In this document: one piece after another, positions 1-8,652 of the stretch
How the letters are laid out: each line of letters begins with the position of its first letter
How positions within the stretch are numbered: the stretch's first letter is position 1
Source: Methylotenera_A sp046594915
GTDB taxonomy: Bacteria > Pseudomonadota > Gammaproteobacteria > Burkholderiales > Methylophilaceae
Assembly (NCBI GenBank): GCA_046594915.1
Contig: JBKJRC010000008.1
Location: 1 to 64,000, forward strand
Direction: 5' to 3'
Length of the DNA stretch: 64,000 nt
The notes under the pieces: model-generated
Seen by the model: the letters and a program-made list of their open reading frames with translations, nothing else
What the model was told of the DNA's origin: nothing
The model's database searches: none
Program-made: the position numbers and the translations under genes

Positions 1-1791
1 CAAGTAAGGCATTTTCTGCATTGAATGTTCGCGTATTTTATAGGTAATCTTCTCATTTCTCAAGTCAAAATCGCATCTAATGCCATTTTTCTTTAAATTT
101 TCAACCACTTGCATCACATAATCCGATTGATTTTCAGAAATATTCAGTACCATCGCCTGCACAGGCGCCAACCAAAGCGGCATCGCGCCTGCGTGGTTTT
201 CAATCAAAATACCAATGAAACGTTCCATTGAGCCGACAATCGCACGATGCAACATAATCGGGCGTTTGCGCGAATTATCTTCTGCTACATATTCTGCACC
301 TAAGCGCTCTGGCAAGTTAGGATCTAACTGTATCGTGCCGCATTGCCATAATCTGCCTAACGAATCTTTAAGCGTGAATTCAATTTTAGGACCGTAAAAC
401 GCACCCTCACCAGGTTGATATTCAAAATCTAAATTATTTAGCTTCAACGCATTGGCAAGCGAAGTCTCTGCCCTGTCCCAATCTTCATCGGAGCCAATAC
501 GTTTTTCAGGCCGAGTAGATAGCTTTACCAATACATCGTTAAAGCCAAAATCGCCATAGGCTTTGTAGAGCATTTTAATGAAATCAGCGACTTCAGTTTC
601 GACTTGTTCTTCGGTACAGAATATATGTGCATCGTCCTGCGTAAAACCGCGCACTCGCATTAAGCCGTGCAATGCGCCAGATGGTTCATTACGGTGGCAT
701 GAGCCAAACTCCGCTAATCTCAAAGGAAGGTCACGATAGCTGTGCAAACTACTGTTAAAAATTTGCACATGGCCTGGGCAATTCATCGGCTTTACCGCGT
801 ACTCACGGTTTTCTGAATTCGTCACAAACATATTATCGCGATAGTTCTGCCAGTGACCCGATTTTTCCCATAGACTTTTATCTAGAATAGTCGGTGTACG
901 CACTTCTTGATAATGGTAATCTTTGAACATCTGGCGCAGATACTGCTCAACTTCCTGCCAAATACTCCAACCGCGCGGATGCCAGAACACCATACCAGGC
1001 GCATCGTCTTGCATGTGGAAATAATCCAGCTGCTTGCCTAGTTTGCGGTGGTCACGTTTTTCGGCTTCTTCCAGCTGGAATAAATACGCGTCTAACTCTT
1101 CTTTATTACGCCAAGCTGTGCCATACACGCGTTGCAACATCTCATTATTACTGTCGCCGCGCCAATATGCGCCTGCTAACTTCATGAGTTTAAAAGCTTT
1201 TAATTTTCCGCTGTTCGGTACATGCGGGCCACGGCACAAATCGGTGAAATTGCCTTCAGTATACAAAGACACATCTTCATTTGCAGGAATAGAAGCGATG
1301 ATTTCGGCTTTATAATGCTCGTTAATGCTTTTGAAATACGCCACCGCTGCATCGCGCGGCAACACTTTGCGCGTGACCGGCTCATCTTTTTTGGCCAATT
1401 CAGCCATTTTCTTTTCAATGGCGATTAAATCTTCTGGCGTAAACGGGCGTTTGTATGAAAAATCATAGTAAAAACCATTGTCAATCACCGGGCCAATCGT
1501 CACTTGGCAATCGGGAAATAGTTCTTTCACCGCATAAGCCAATAAATGCGCGGTGGAATGGCGAATAATATCCAAGCCGTCATCGGATTTATCGGTCACA
1601 ATCGCTAAATCGCTATCGGCTTCAATCAGATAGCTGGTGTCGACTAATTTTGGTTGTTGATTTGCGTGCGTTACCTTACCAGCCAGCGCCGCTTTCGCCA
1701 ACCCGGCGCCAATATCCATGGCCACTTGCGCCACGGTAACAGGCGTATCAAAACTGCGTTGCGAGCCATCTGGTAAGCGAATTACTGGCAT
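1..1791 (-). CDS. thrS: Threonyl-tRNA synthetase, C-terminus beyond the left edge
   Basis: Class II synthetase that charges tRNA-Thr in the cytoplasm. About 597 codons are present, so only the end of the anticodon-binding domain is missing from a family of roughly 635 residues. The N-terminus starts MPVIRLPDGS (TGS domain). It is followed by the second additional domain with the HSTAHLLA motif, then the catalytic core containing MNCPGH and, further on, the class II motif 2 region around FGSCHRNEPSG. The ATG at 1791 gives the conserved family start. The nearest upstream gene on this strand is tRNA-Val; a hairpin lies between them. Confidence 0.96.
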   Translation of the reverse strand, partial: MPVIRLPDGSQRSFDTPVTVAQVAMDIGAGLAKAALAGKVTHANQQPKLVDTSYLIEADSDLAIVTDKSDDGLDIIRHSTAHLLAYAVKELFPDCQVTIGPVIDNGFYYDFSYKRPFTPEDLIAIEKKMAELAKKDEPVTRKVLPRDAAVAYFKSINEHYKAEIIASIPANEDVSLYTEGNFTDLCRGPHVPNSGKLKAFKLMKLAGAYWRGDSNNEMLQRVYGTAWRNKEELDAYLFQLEEAEKRDHRKLGKQLDYFHMQDDAPGMVFWHPRGWSIWQEVEQYLRQMFKDYHYQEVRTPTILDKSLWEKSGHWQNYRDNMFVTNSENREYAVKPMNCPGHVQIFNSSLHSYRDLPLRLAEFGSCHRNEPSGALHGLMRVRGFTQDDAHIFCTEEQVETEVADFIKMLYKAYGDFGFNDVLVKLSTRPEKRIGSDEDWDRAETSLANALKLNNLDFEYQPGEGAFYGPKIEFTLKDSLGRLWQCGTIQLDPNLPERLGAEYVAEDNSRKRPIMLHRAIVGSMERFIGILIENHAGAMPLWLAPVQAMVLNISENQSDYVMQVVENLKKNGIRCDFDLRNEKITYKIREHSMQKMPYL

Positions 1792-1847
1792 ATCAAATCC
1801 AATGTGAACGTTTTAAATACTATTTTAAATATTATCAAGCTTAAACA

Positions 1848-1877
1848 ATAAAAGCCGTCTATTTTAACGGCTTTTAT
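1848..1877 (-). terminator. Hairpin between tRNA-Val and thrS
   Basis: An 11-bp perfect inverted repeat (arms 1848-1858 and 1867-1877, 8-nt loop) with a core of AAAAGCCGT. On the minus strand it lies downstream of tRNA-Val and ends in a U-run contributed by the arm. It is likely an intrinsic terminator or attenuator separating the tRNA transcript from thrS. Confidence 0.6.
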
Positions 1878-1954
1878 GCATGGTTTAAACCCAATAGTTA
1901 ACCACTTAAAATCATCAATTTTTTACAAATGATTAAACGTAGCGCTAAATTTTC

Positions 1955-2031
1955 TGGTAGGCAGTAGCAGACTCGAACTGCTGACCTCTTGGATGTCGAC
2001 CAAGCGCTCTAACCAACTGAGCTAACCGCCT
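1955..2031 (-). tRNA. tRNA-Val (anticodon GAC)
   Basis: A 77-nt cloverleaf on the minus strand. The acceptor AGGCGGT pairs with ACTGCCT (one G-U). The D-arm is GCTC/GAGC. The anticodon arm is CTTGG-TCGACAT-CCAAG, giving anticodon GAC. The T-arm is AGCAG-TTCGAGT-CTGCT. The CCA end is encoded. It sits upstream of thrS on the same strand. Confidence 0.95.
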
Positions 2032-2060
2032 ATATTTTTCGCGATTTTTGCGAAGTGCGA

Positions 2061-2089
2061 ATTTTAGCTTAATACAGGCTTGCACGCAA
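2061..2089 (-). promoter_or_regulatory. Predicted promoter of tRNA-Val
   Basis: Reading the minus strand, TTGCGT (2089-2084) and TAAAAT (2066-2061) are separated by 17 bases, about 30 bases before the tRNA 5' end. This fits a sigma-70 promoter for the tRNA. It overlaps the leader of the divergent oxygenase gene. Confidence 0.45.
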
Positions 2090-2110
2090 ACGGCGCTGGT
2101 GTAATCGCAC

Positions 2111-2119
2111 TGGTATAAT
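2111..2119 (+). promoter_or_regulatory. Extended -10 element directly before a GTG start
   Basis: TGGTATAAT is a perfect extended -10 hexamer. Its end lies only 6 bases before the GTG at 2126, so transcription would begin at or next to the start codon and give a leaderless mRNA. No convincing -35 is seen at the right distance. Confidence 0.45.
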
Positions 2120-2125
2120 TTCGCG

Positions 2126-2773
2126 GTGAAATCACAAAATATTCAGCAAGCAAATTTTGAGTCATTAATTGATGCGCTCAGCATGCAGGGTTATGTCATT
2201 TGCGATGATTTTTTGCCAGCGGACATTATCGCCGATTTGCGTGACGAATCCCATAAACGCTATATCAATCACGAGATGCGCGCTGCCAAAATGGGTTTAA
2301 TCAACAAAACACAACAGTCTAATATTCGCGGTGACCATATTTTTTGGCTGGATGAAAACGCTGAAAATACCAGCATTCAAGCTTACTTTACGCATATGCA
2401 TGCATTAAAAGAAGCACTTAACCAACAATTATTCATGAATTTACAATCGTTTGAAACGCATTTTGCACTCTATCCAATAGGCGGTATTTATCAAAAACAT
2501 CTAGACCAGTTTAGTCATGGAAGCGATGCCAATAATCACACAAAAGCGCGGCAATTGAGCAGTATTTTTTATCTAAATGATGATTGGAAAGCGGTCGACG
2601 GCGGTGAATTGCGCTTGTATTTAAATGAAAATGAGCACTTAAATATTTTGCCAACTGCTGGCAAGTTGGTGCTTTTTTTATCGGCCAGATTTTTGCATGA
2701 AGTGTTACCCGCAAAACGAGAAAGAGCCAGCCTGACAGGCTGGTTTAGAAGCCGTAGCCAATTAACATTTTAA
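2126..2773 (+). CDS. 2OG-Fe(II) oxygenase (prolyl 4-hydroxylase / SM-20 type)
   Basis: A 215-residue cytoplasmic protein of the 2-oxoglutarate- and Fe(II)-dependent dioxygenase family. The double-stranded beta-helix carries the iron ligands H125 and D127 (KHLDQF) and H191 (FLHEV), and R200 is placed to bind 2-oxoglutarate. The family hydroxylates proteins or small molecules; the substrate here cannot be told. The start is a GTG with no Shine-Dalgarno sequence, immediately after a -10 box. The stop overlaps the convergent lytic transglycosylase stop by a few bases. Confidence 0.85.
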   Translation: MKSQNIQQANFESLIDALSMQGYVICDDFLPADIIADLRDESHKRYINHEMRAAKMGLINKTQQSNIRGDHIFWLDENAENTSIQAYFTHMHALKEALNQQLFMNLQSFETHFALYPIGGIYQKHLDQFSHGSDANNHTKARQLSSIFYLNDDWKAVDGGELRLYLNENEHLNILPTAGKLVLFLSARFLHEVLPAKRERASLTGWFRSRSQLTF

Positions 2774-3981
2774 GGTAGTAATAAGCGTTGATATAGACTT
2801 GGGCTAGCGTAACCATCTTGCGCCATCAATTGTGTTGCCTGATATTGCCGAATTGCCGCCTGCGTTTTGAGGCCAGGAAAGCCATCTGGCGGCCCACAAT
2901 CAAAACCTAACTCATTTAATTTGCTTTGTAATGCCCACATTTGATTGAAACTTAATGCTTCTTTTTCTGCATAATCGCCTGCCACAATCGGCTTGTCGCC
3001 CATTAACTGATTGGCCAGATGCACAACCGATAACGCATAGTTGACCGACCGATTCCAATCCATAATTACATCAAAATTACTAAATACCATAAAAACTGGG
3101 CCATATTGACCTTGCGGTAACAAAATTGCGGCATTCGCCTGTTTTGGCAACGCCTTGCCTTCAATATCCATCACACCTAAATCCGCCCATTCTGCGGTGC
3201 TTTTACGCGTATTTAGTTGTGCTTGGCTAAAATCAAAATTGTCGGGCAATTTAACTTCCAGCGCTGCCAACTCGTCTTTGCGCCAGCCCACTTTAGTTAA
3301 GTAGTTGGCGGCGGAAGAAAATGCATCCGGTAAGGATGTCCAGATATTCATGCGGCCATCTTCATCTGCATCTACGCCGTATTTAATTAAAGTAGACGGC
3401 ATAAATTGCATATGTCCCATCGCGCCTGCCCAAGAGCCGCGCAATCCTTCCACCGTATTATGGCCTTCATCTAAAAGCTGCATCGCGTCTAATAATTGAT
3501 TGCGGAAAAAGTTGGCGCGACGGCCTTCATAAGCCAGCGTCATCAAGCTGGATGGCAGCGCAAAGCTGCCTTTATTGCTGCCGTAATTGGTTTCTAACCC
3601 CCAAAAAGCCACTAATATTTGCTTAGGCACGCCATATTGCGCTTCAATCTGGCTTAAAAGCGCATCATTTTCTTGCAGCGCAGCCCTGCCCTGCGCAATT
3701 CGGCTTGGCGTAACGCGTTTTTCTACGTAACTTAAAAAAGGTGAAATAAATTCTGGCTGACCGCGATCTAGCACAATCACGCGCGGCAAATATTGCGCAT
3801 TTTTAAATGTGTTATTAATCGTCTGTGGCGAAATATGCGCAAGCTGCGCTTCTAACTTGAATGCTTCAAGCCATGCATTAAAATCACTATTTTCTTCAGC
3901 TATCGCTAATGAATTAATTATTAACGCAAAAAAAGTGTTAACTATGAGGAAAACGAAGAGATTGAAGCGGTTTTTTAACAT
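2770..3981 (-). CDS. mltB: Lytic murein transglycosylase, MltB family
   Basis: A 403-residue envelope enzyme that cleaves the MurNAc-GlcNAc bond of peptidoglycan, forming 1,6-anhydro ends. The N-terminus is a hydrophobic signal sequence ending near residue 28, without an obvious lipobox. The SLT domain carries the catalytic glutamate in FWGLETNYG and the family block SWAGAMGHMQFMP. Residues from about 340 to the end form a PG_binding_1 domain. The length and two-domain layout match the MltB_2 subfamily found in many proteobacteria. The gene is convergent with the oxygenase and followed on its own strand by no close gene. Confidence 0.9.
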   Translation of the reverse strand: MLKNRFNLFVFLIVNTFFALIINSLAIAEENSDFNAWLEAFKLEAQLAHISPQTINNTFKNAQYLPRVIVLDRGQPEFISPFLSYVEKRVTPSRIAQGRAALQENDALLSQIEAQYGVPKQILVAFWGLETNYGSNKGSFALPSSLMTLAYEGRRANFFRNQLLDAMQLLDEGHNTVEGLRGSWAGAMGHMQFMPSTLIKYGVDADEDGRMNIWTSLPDAFSSAANYLTKVGWRKDELAALEVKLPDNFDFSQAQLNTRKSTAEWADLGVMDIEGKALPKQANAAILLPQGQYGPVFMVFSNFDVIMDWNRSVNYALSVVHLANQLMGDKPIVAGDYAEKEALSFNQMWALQSKLNELGFDCGPPDGFPGLKTQAAIRQYQATQLMAQDGYASPSLYQRLLLP

Positions 3982-3989
3982 AATTTAAG

Positions 3990-4841
3990 TCAATTGTTTT
4001 CTAACACATTGCTGTAGCCAATTTGATAATCAGGATATTGCAGTTCAAAACCTGTGGCGCGCAAACGCTGGTTGCTTAAGCGCTTGCCACCTTGTATTGC
4101 GGGCGTTTGAACGCGGCTAATATCAACACCTTGCCTGGCTGCCAACCAAGTCAACACATCGTATTGCAAAGTAGGCAAGTCATCGGTGACGATATAACAA
4201 CTCTCAACTGGCTGTTGATATAAACTTTTTTGTACTAAAAATGCAATAAAACCCGCCGCATCATCGCGATGAATACGATTGCTCCAATTGTTATTTATGG
4301 GCCAGCGGCTGGGGTCTTTTGCGGTGTTGATTAAAGATAAACGGCCTGGGCCGTAAATGCCCGAAAGGCGTAAGCTTGTTGATTTGCATGGCAAGCCAAT
4401 TAAGGTATTTTCAGCTTCTAGTAAACGTTCACCACCAAAATCGGCAGCAACTGCTGCTATATTTTCATCCAAAATATTTTGTGTATGTTGACCGTGCTTT
4501 TCACCATAGACACGCGTGCTGGAAACAAAAAATACATGCTGTAAATGACTATTTTTGGTCTGCGCTGCCAATACATTTTTCAGGCCTTGCACATAATGCG
4601 CACGGTAGTTTTCGTCGTTTTGCGCGCTGGCCGCAACGCAGTAAATAATGATTTGAGGACTCAGATTTATTAACGCATTTAAAGTGTTCACTTGCGTCAC
4701 ATCCGCCTGAATGGTTTTCATGCCATGCGGCAAGCTTTGCTGGCTAATTCTTAATCCAATCACTTCATGCTGCGCTTGATGCAATCGCAAGGCAATCGCT
4801 GTGCCTAAATCACCGCAACCTGCGATTAATATTTTAGCCAT
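3990..4841 (-). CDS. NAD(P)-dependent epimerase/dehydratase, YeeZ-like SDR
   Basis: A 283-residue extended short-chain dehydrogenase/reductase. A Rossmann fold is shown by AGCGDLGTAIA at residues 7-17, and a substrate-site block VSSTRVYGE lies near residue 107. The whole chain resembles the E. coli YeeZ family of nucleotide-sugar epimerase-like proteins with no settled substrate. It is 8 bases upstream of mltB on the same strand and 23 bases downstream of the Nudix gene, so these three are probably cotranscribed. Confidence 0.82.
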   Translation of the reverse strand: MAKILIAGCGDLGTAIALRLHQAQHEVIGLRISQQSLPHGMKTIQADVTQVNTLNALINLSPQIIIYCVAASAQNDENYRAHYVQGLKNVLAAQTKNSHLQHVFFVSSTRVYGEKHGQHTQNILDENIAAVAADFGGERLLEAENTLIGLPCKSTSLRLSGIYGPGRLSLINTAKDPSRWPINNNWSNRIHRDDAAGFIAFLVQKSLYQQPVESCYIVTDDLPTLQYDVLTWLAARQGVDISRVQTPAIQGGKRLSNQRLRATGFELQYPDYQIGYSNVLENN

Positions 4842-4864
4842 GCAATGCGCTTTTTAGCGTTAAG

Positions 4865-5416
4865 TTAACCATGTTGAATCAGGTATTTTTCGGCAAAAAA
4901 CAGTGCAACGATTGTTTTGCCATCGGTAATTTCACCCGTATGAATCAACTTCAAACAATCCTCAAAAGAAATATCAAACACTTCTAATGATTCATCCGCG
5001 TCGCGCTGATGTGTGCCCGCACTTAATCCGCGCGCCAGATACATATGAATCACTTCATTTGAATAACCTATACAAGGATGTTGATGCCCTAATTTGACCC
5101 AATCGCTTGCGCTGTAACCCGTTTCTTCCAGCAACTCGCGCTGACCTGTGATTAAGACCTCCTCACCCGCATCAATTTTCCCCGCAGGCAATTCAATAAA
5201 AACTTGGTGTAGCGGATAGCGAAATTGGCGCTCTAAAATCACATGTCCGTTGGGCAAAAGCGGCACAACAACCACTGCACCTGGATGCGTGACAAATTCA
5301 CGTTGACTAGTATTTCCGTTTGGCAAACGCACTTGGTCGCGCTTAACAGTTAACATGCCGCCCGACGCAATTGTCTGAGAGCTAATACAATGTTCAGTTA
5401 AATCAATATTCATCAT
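4865..5416 (-). CDS. Nudix hydrolase, ADP-ribose pyrophosphatase type
   Basis: A 183-residue cytoplasmic hydrolase. The Nudix box is complete: GKIDAGEE, then RELLEETGY, at about residues 78-103. The family cleaves nucleoside diphosphates linked to another moiety. The overall layout (N-terminal strands, then the box, then an acidic tail around DADESLEVF) matches NudF-type ADP-ribose pyrophosphatases, which is an inference. It is first in a likely three-gene unit with the SDR and mltB genes. Confidence 0.87.
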   Translation of the reverse strand: MMNIDLTEHCISSQTIASGGMLTVKRDQVRLPNGNTSQREFVTHPGAVVVVPLLPNGHVILERQFRYPLHQVFIELPAGKIDAGEEVLITGQRELLEETGYSASDWVKLGHQHPCIGYSNEVIHMYLARGLSAGTHQRDADESLEVFDISFEDCLKLIHTGEITDGKTIVALFFAEKYLIQHG

Positions 5417-5431
5417 TAAAATTGTAGCGGT

Positions 5432-6283
5432 TTAAATAGTAGCAACATTAAATGTGTCGCACCTATTTACATCACCCAGCTTTAAGCCTTGATTAAACCA
5501 GCGCACACGTTGCTCTGAAGTGCCATGCGTAAAACTATCGGGCACTGCATAACCTTGCGCCTGTTTTTGCAGTGCATCGTCACCGATTGCCGCCGCCGCG
5601 GTCATGGCCTCTTCTACATCGCCCGCTTCCAAAATACGGTTTTCGCCATCCGCGTGATGCGCCCATACACCGGCATAACAATCTGCTTGCAGCTCTAAAC
5701 GCACGGAATATTGATTGGCTTCTGCTTCGTTACGTGCGCTTTGACGCGCTTGCTGCACTTTATCGGATGTGCCCATCAAGTGTTGAATGTGATGCCCGAC
5801 TTCATGCGCGATCACATAAGCCTGCGCAAAATCGCCTGGCGCATTAAAGCGCGTTTTCATTTCTTGATAAAACTGCAAATCGATATAGACTTTGCTGTCG
5901 CCTGGGCAATAAAATGGCCCCATTGCCGCTTGCCCTGTACCGCAGGCAGTGGCTGTTTGGCCGCTGAAGAGTACTAATTTTGGCGCGGGGTATTGTTGGC
6001 CAGCAGCGGCAAATATTTTGCCCCAAGTGTCTTCCGTGCTAGCCAATACTTTTGCAACAAAAATCGCCATCGGGTCATCTTTTGGAATGGATTGCGCCTC
6101 AACAGGCGCTTGCTGGCTTAAACCTTGCCCCATATTCAGCACTACCGATGGATCAACCCCAAAATACATCGCAACCAAAGCTAAAGCAATCGTGCCGATA
6201 CCAATACTTTTGCCGCCCACTGGGAAACCGCCGCCGCGTCTATCTTCGACATTATCACTTTCACGTTCGTTATCTAGGCGCAT
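5432..6283 (-). CDS. ypfJ: Neutral zinc metallopeptidase, YpfJ family
   Basis: A 283-residue membrane-anchored putative metallopeptidase (PF04228). The N-terminus runs MRLDNERESDNVEDRRG, the hallmark of this family, followed by a single transmembrane segment at about residues 27-45. The zinc site HEVGHH lies in the middle, with a downstream glutamate-rich ELQADCYAGVWAHH block. A longer reading from 6418 is possible. I chose the ATG at 6283 because it restores the conserved family start and has AAGG seven bases upstream. The true substrate is unknown. Confidence 0.9.
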   Translation of the reverse strand: MRLDNERESDNVEDRRGGGFPVGGKSIGIGTIALALVAMYFGVDPSVVLNMGQGLSQQAPVEAQSIPKDDPMAIFVAKVLASTEDTWGKIFAAAGQQYPAPKLVLFSGQTATACGTGQAAMGPFYCPGDSKVYIDLQFYQEMKTRFNAPGDFAQAYVIAHEVGHHIQHLMGTSDKVQQARQSARNEAEANQYSVRLELQADCYAGVWAHHADGENRILEAGDVEEAMTAAAAIGDDALQKQAQGYAVPDSFTHGTSEQRVRWFNQGLKLGDVNRCDTFNVATI

Positions 6284-6539
6284 ATTTACCCTTGGGCTAT
6301 TAATCAGTTTAAGATAGTCATTTAATATTATTACATTAGCGTAATAATTACTTAACAATTTTGAGTGAATAATAATAGTTAAGTATTTTAAATTGCTGCT
6401 TATTTGAATTGAAAACATTTGTTTATGCTTAATGGTTATTTACAACCGCATCGTTAGACTATTTATTTTCAATTCATTGACTTAGCGATTTAATCTTAAC
6501 TAAAATGTAAACTCACAAACAAAATAGTAGGGTACCACT

Positions 6540-8249
6540 ATGATTAACTTAAGAATTCGTCCGAAAGCACTATTAATAACAATACCTTTGTTAACTTTAA
6601 TGGCAAGTGATTTTGCAAACGCGGAAATATATAAATGGCGTGACAACAGGGGCGTGACACAATATTCTGATCGTCCGCCTGTAGCCAGCTTTTCAAAATT
6701 AACACCGAATGAAATGGTGAATGCGCTACAAACAAAAGATTTATGCACTGTTGGCCCAATTAAAAAAAGCATTGCTTCTGGCGACGTTTCAAGCAAAGAC
6801 TACAGTAGTTTTTTTAGTGGCTTAGGTATAAACCCCGGTAAAATGTTTAATACTGGAAATGTCAATATATCAGGTATCAGCAACGCGATTGCCAGCACCA
6901 ACAAAGCGAGTACCAGAGTTACAAGTAGTACCGATACAAATACTAATGCGCCAAGAAGTATTAGCATTGCAAGTACAAGCGTCGCTAAAAATAACCGTGT
7001 TGCAAGTGCCAGCACCGCTTTCAATGCACCAGCTCCTGTTACAAATCAATACTCACCACTCAATATAAAGTCTCACTTTAATTTTGGCGGCAGTAAAGTC
7101 AGTGTGTTAGGGCTCTCTTCCTCTAATACCCCGAAATCTACTACTTCACCTGTGAGCACACCAGTTGCCACGGCATCAACAGCACTTTTAAAACCAGCGC
7201 CTGTTTCGACGCCTCCCGCATCTACGGCGTTCGCGTCAACGCCCCCTGTTCAAGTTGCTACTGCAGAACCAACAACAGCACCAAGTACATCTCCTAATAT
7301 TGTTCAATCGGCACTGATGCCAGCAGTCGACATTAGCAAAAATATGACTCCAGTTTTAGGCTGGAGCGATCTTCGTATCAGACCCAACAATGGTCCACAA
7401 GATGTACCATCAACTGGGGATGGGAATGGGCAATTTAGGATTGATTGTGACGTTAGCCATATGAGCAATGACGACCCAATTCTGTACCCATACCAGCAAG
7501 GTAGAGCTCATCATCACACGTTTTTTGGCAACACCTCTGTAGACTATAAGAGTGACCCCAAGACTCTATCTACGACAGGAAACAGCACTTGTCGTGGTGG
7601 TATTGCTAATAGATCCGCATACTGGGTACCCAGTATGATTGATACGGCAACGAATACGCCATTAAAACCTTATGCAGCACTCTGGTACTATAAAACGGGT
7701 TACGTTGTCGCTAAAGAGAAAATTACAGCACCCCCAAAAGGGTTAAGAATGATCTCGGGCAACATGAAAGCGACCTCAGAGGCCACTACGTTAAATGTCC
7801 TTTACAATTGTTTTTTAGAAGGCCAACCCTCAACCGCGTCTAAAACTATTCCAGCTTGCAAACAAGGCTGGACGATCGTAACGCATGTATATTTCCCTCA
7901 ATGTTGGGATGGTAAAAATTTAGACAGTCAAGATCATGTCTCTCATATGGCAAATTCTAGCAATGGAGGTTGTCCAGCCACTCATCCTGTGGCGATTCCT
8001 GCCATTAGCCTTAATACAAAATATTTAGTTACATCAACACAAGGCACCAAAAACTGGCGACTATCTAGTGATAACTATCCTGTAAACGGTAATAATGCTG
8101 GCTACTCTGGGCATGGCGATTGGATTAACGGCTGGGATGAAACAGTTATTGCTGGTATTGTTAAAAATTGCTTACAGGCTGGCAAAGAATGTGGAAGTCA
8201 CAAGCTTGGTGATGGCAATGTAATTTACGGTCTGAATCGTGACTTTTAA
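6540..8249 (+). CDS. Secreted DUF4124-DUF1996 protein
   Basis: A 569-residue exported protein of unknown function. A signal peptide ends at about residue 28 (FANA). Next comes a DUF4124-like segment (EIYKWRDNRGVTQYSDRPP), then a long Ser/Thr/Ala/Pro-rich linker at about residues 110-270. The C-terminal half is a DUF1996 domain (SHMSNDDPILYP, RAHHHTFFGN, NRSAYWVPS). DUF1996 is best known from fungal and actinobacterial secreted proteins, and its activity is not established. The histidine triplet and conserved Asp/Trp positions could bind metal or sugar, but this is a guess. The gene is monocistronic and ends at a strong hairpin terminator. Confidence 0.82.
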   Translation: MINLRIRPKALLITIPLLTLMASDFANAEIYKWRDNRGVTQYSDRPPVASFSKLTPNEMVNALQTKDLCTVGPIKKSIASGDVSSKDYSSFFSGLGINPGKMFNTGNVNISGISNAIASTNKASTRVTSSTDTNTNAPRSISIASTSVAKNNRVASASTAFNAPAPVTNQYSPLNIKSHFNFGGSKVSVLGLSSSNTPKSTTSPVSTPVATASTALLKPAPVSTPPASTAFASTPPVQVATAEPTTAPSTSPNIVQSALMPAVDISKNMTPVLGWSDLRIRPNNGPQDVPSTGDGNGQFRIDCDVSHMSNDDPILYPYQQGRAHHHTFFGNTSVDYKSDPKTLSTTGNSTCRGGIANRSAYWVPSMIDTATNTPLKPYAALWYYKTGYVVAKEKITAPPKGLRMISGNMKATSEATTLNVLYNCFLEGQPSTASKTIPACKQGWTIVTHVYFPQCWDGKNLDSQDHVSHMANSSNGGCPATHPVAIPAISLNTKYLVTSTQGTKNWRLSSDNYPVNGNNAGYSGHGDWINGWDETVIAGIVKNCLQAGKECGSHKLGDGNVIYGLNRDF

Positions 8250-8297
8250 TCTTTACCTCATTAATTTTTGGGCGATAGTTAGATAAGTAATCCAACC

Positions 8298-8326
8298 AAA
8301 AAACCTTGCTAGTGCAAGGTTTTTTT
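8298..8326. terminator. Bidirectional intrinsic terminator
   Basis: A 12-bp perfect stem (8298-8309 with 8314-8325, loop TAGT) with A- and T-runs on the two sides. It serves the plus-strand DUF1996 gene and the end of the minus-strand nuo/DUF2818 operon; the DUF2818 stop codon lies inside the T-run. Confidence 0.85.
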
Positions 8327-8612
8327 ATTTCCACAACACTTTATAAATAAATCCTGGAAATGCAAATACTAGAAACAAACTAAAAGTAACTGTATAGAAT
8401 TCCCAGCCTTGTGCTGATAGTTGGCCAAGGGTTGCGAATTCCGCGTAAAAACCTATGGCGCCTACTACAAAATACAAAACGGTCAGTTCAAACAAACACC
8501 AAGCCAAATTTTTAACAGGATGTTTTAAAGGAATCACATAAAATAAATGGTTAGAAAACCATGGCAGGTTAGCTGCGGTAAAAGCGAGTAACAGAATGAT
8601 TATTGGTATCAT
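8325..8612 (-). CDS. DUF2818 membrane protein after nuoN
   Basis: A 95-residue integral membrane protein with three predicted transmembrane segments (about residues 1-15, 35-58 and 70-90). It matches the DUF2818 family (PF10993), which in betaproteobacteria regularly follows nuoN. Its place as the last gene of the nuo operon suggests a role in complex I assembly or membrane insertion. That is inference from context only. Confidence 0.8.
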   Translation of the reverse strand: MIPIIILLLAFTAANLPWFSNHLFYVIPLKHPVKNLAWCLFELTVLYFVVGAIGFYAEFATLGQLSAQGWEFYTVTFSLFLVFAFPGFIYKVLWK

Positions 8613-8652
8613 ACAGAGTGAGAATAAATCCGTTTAGAAATTTTTATATTCG

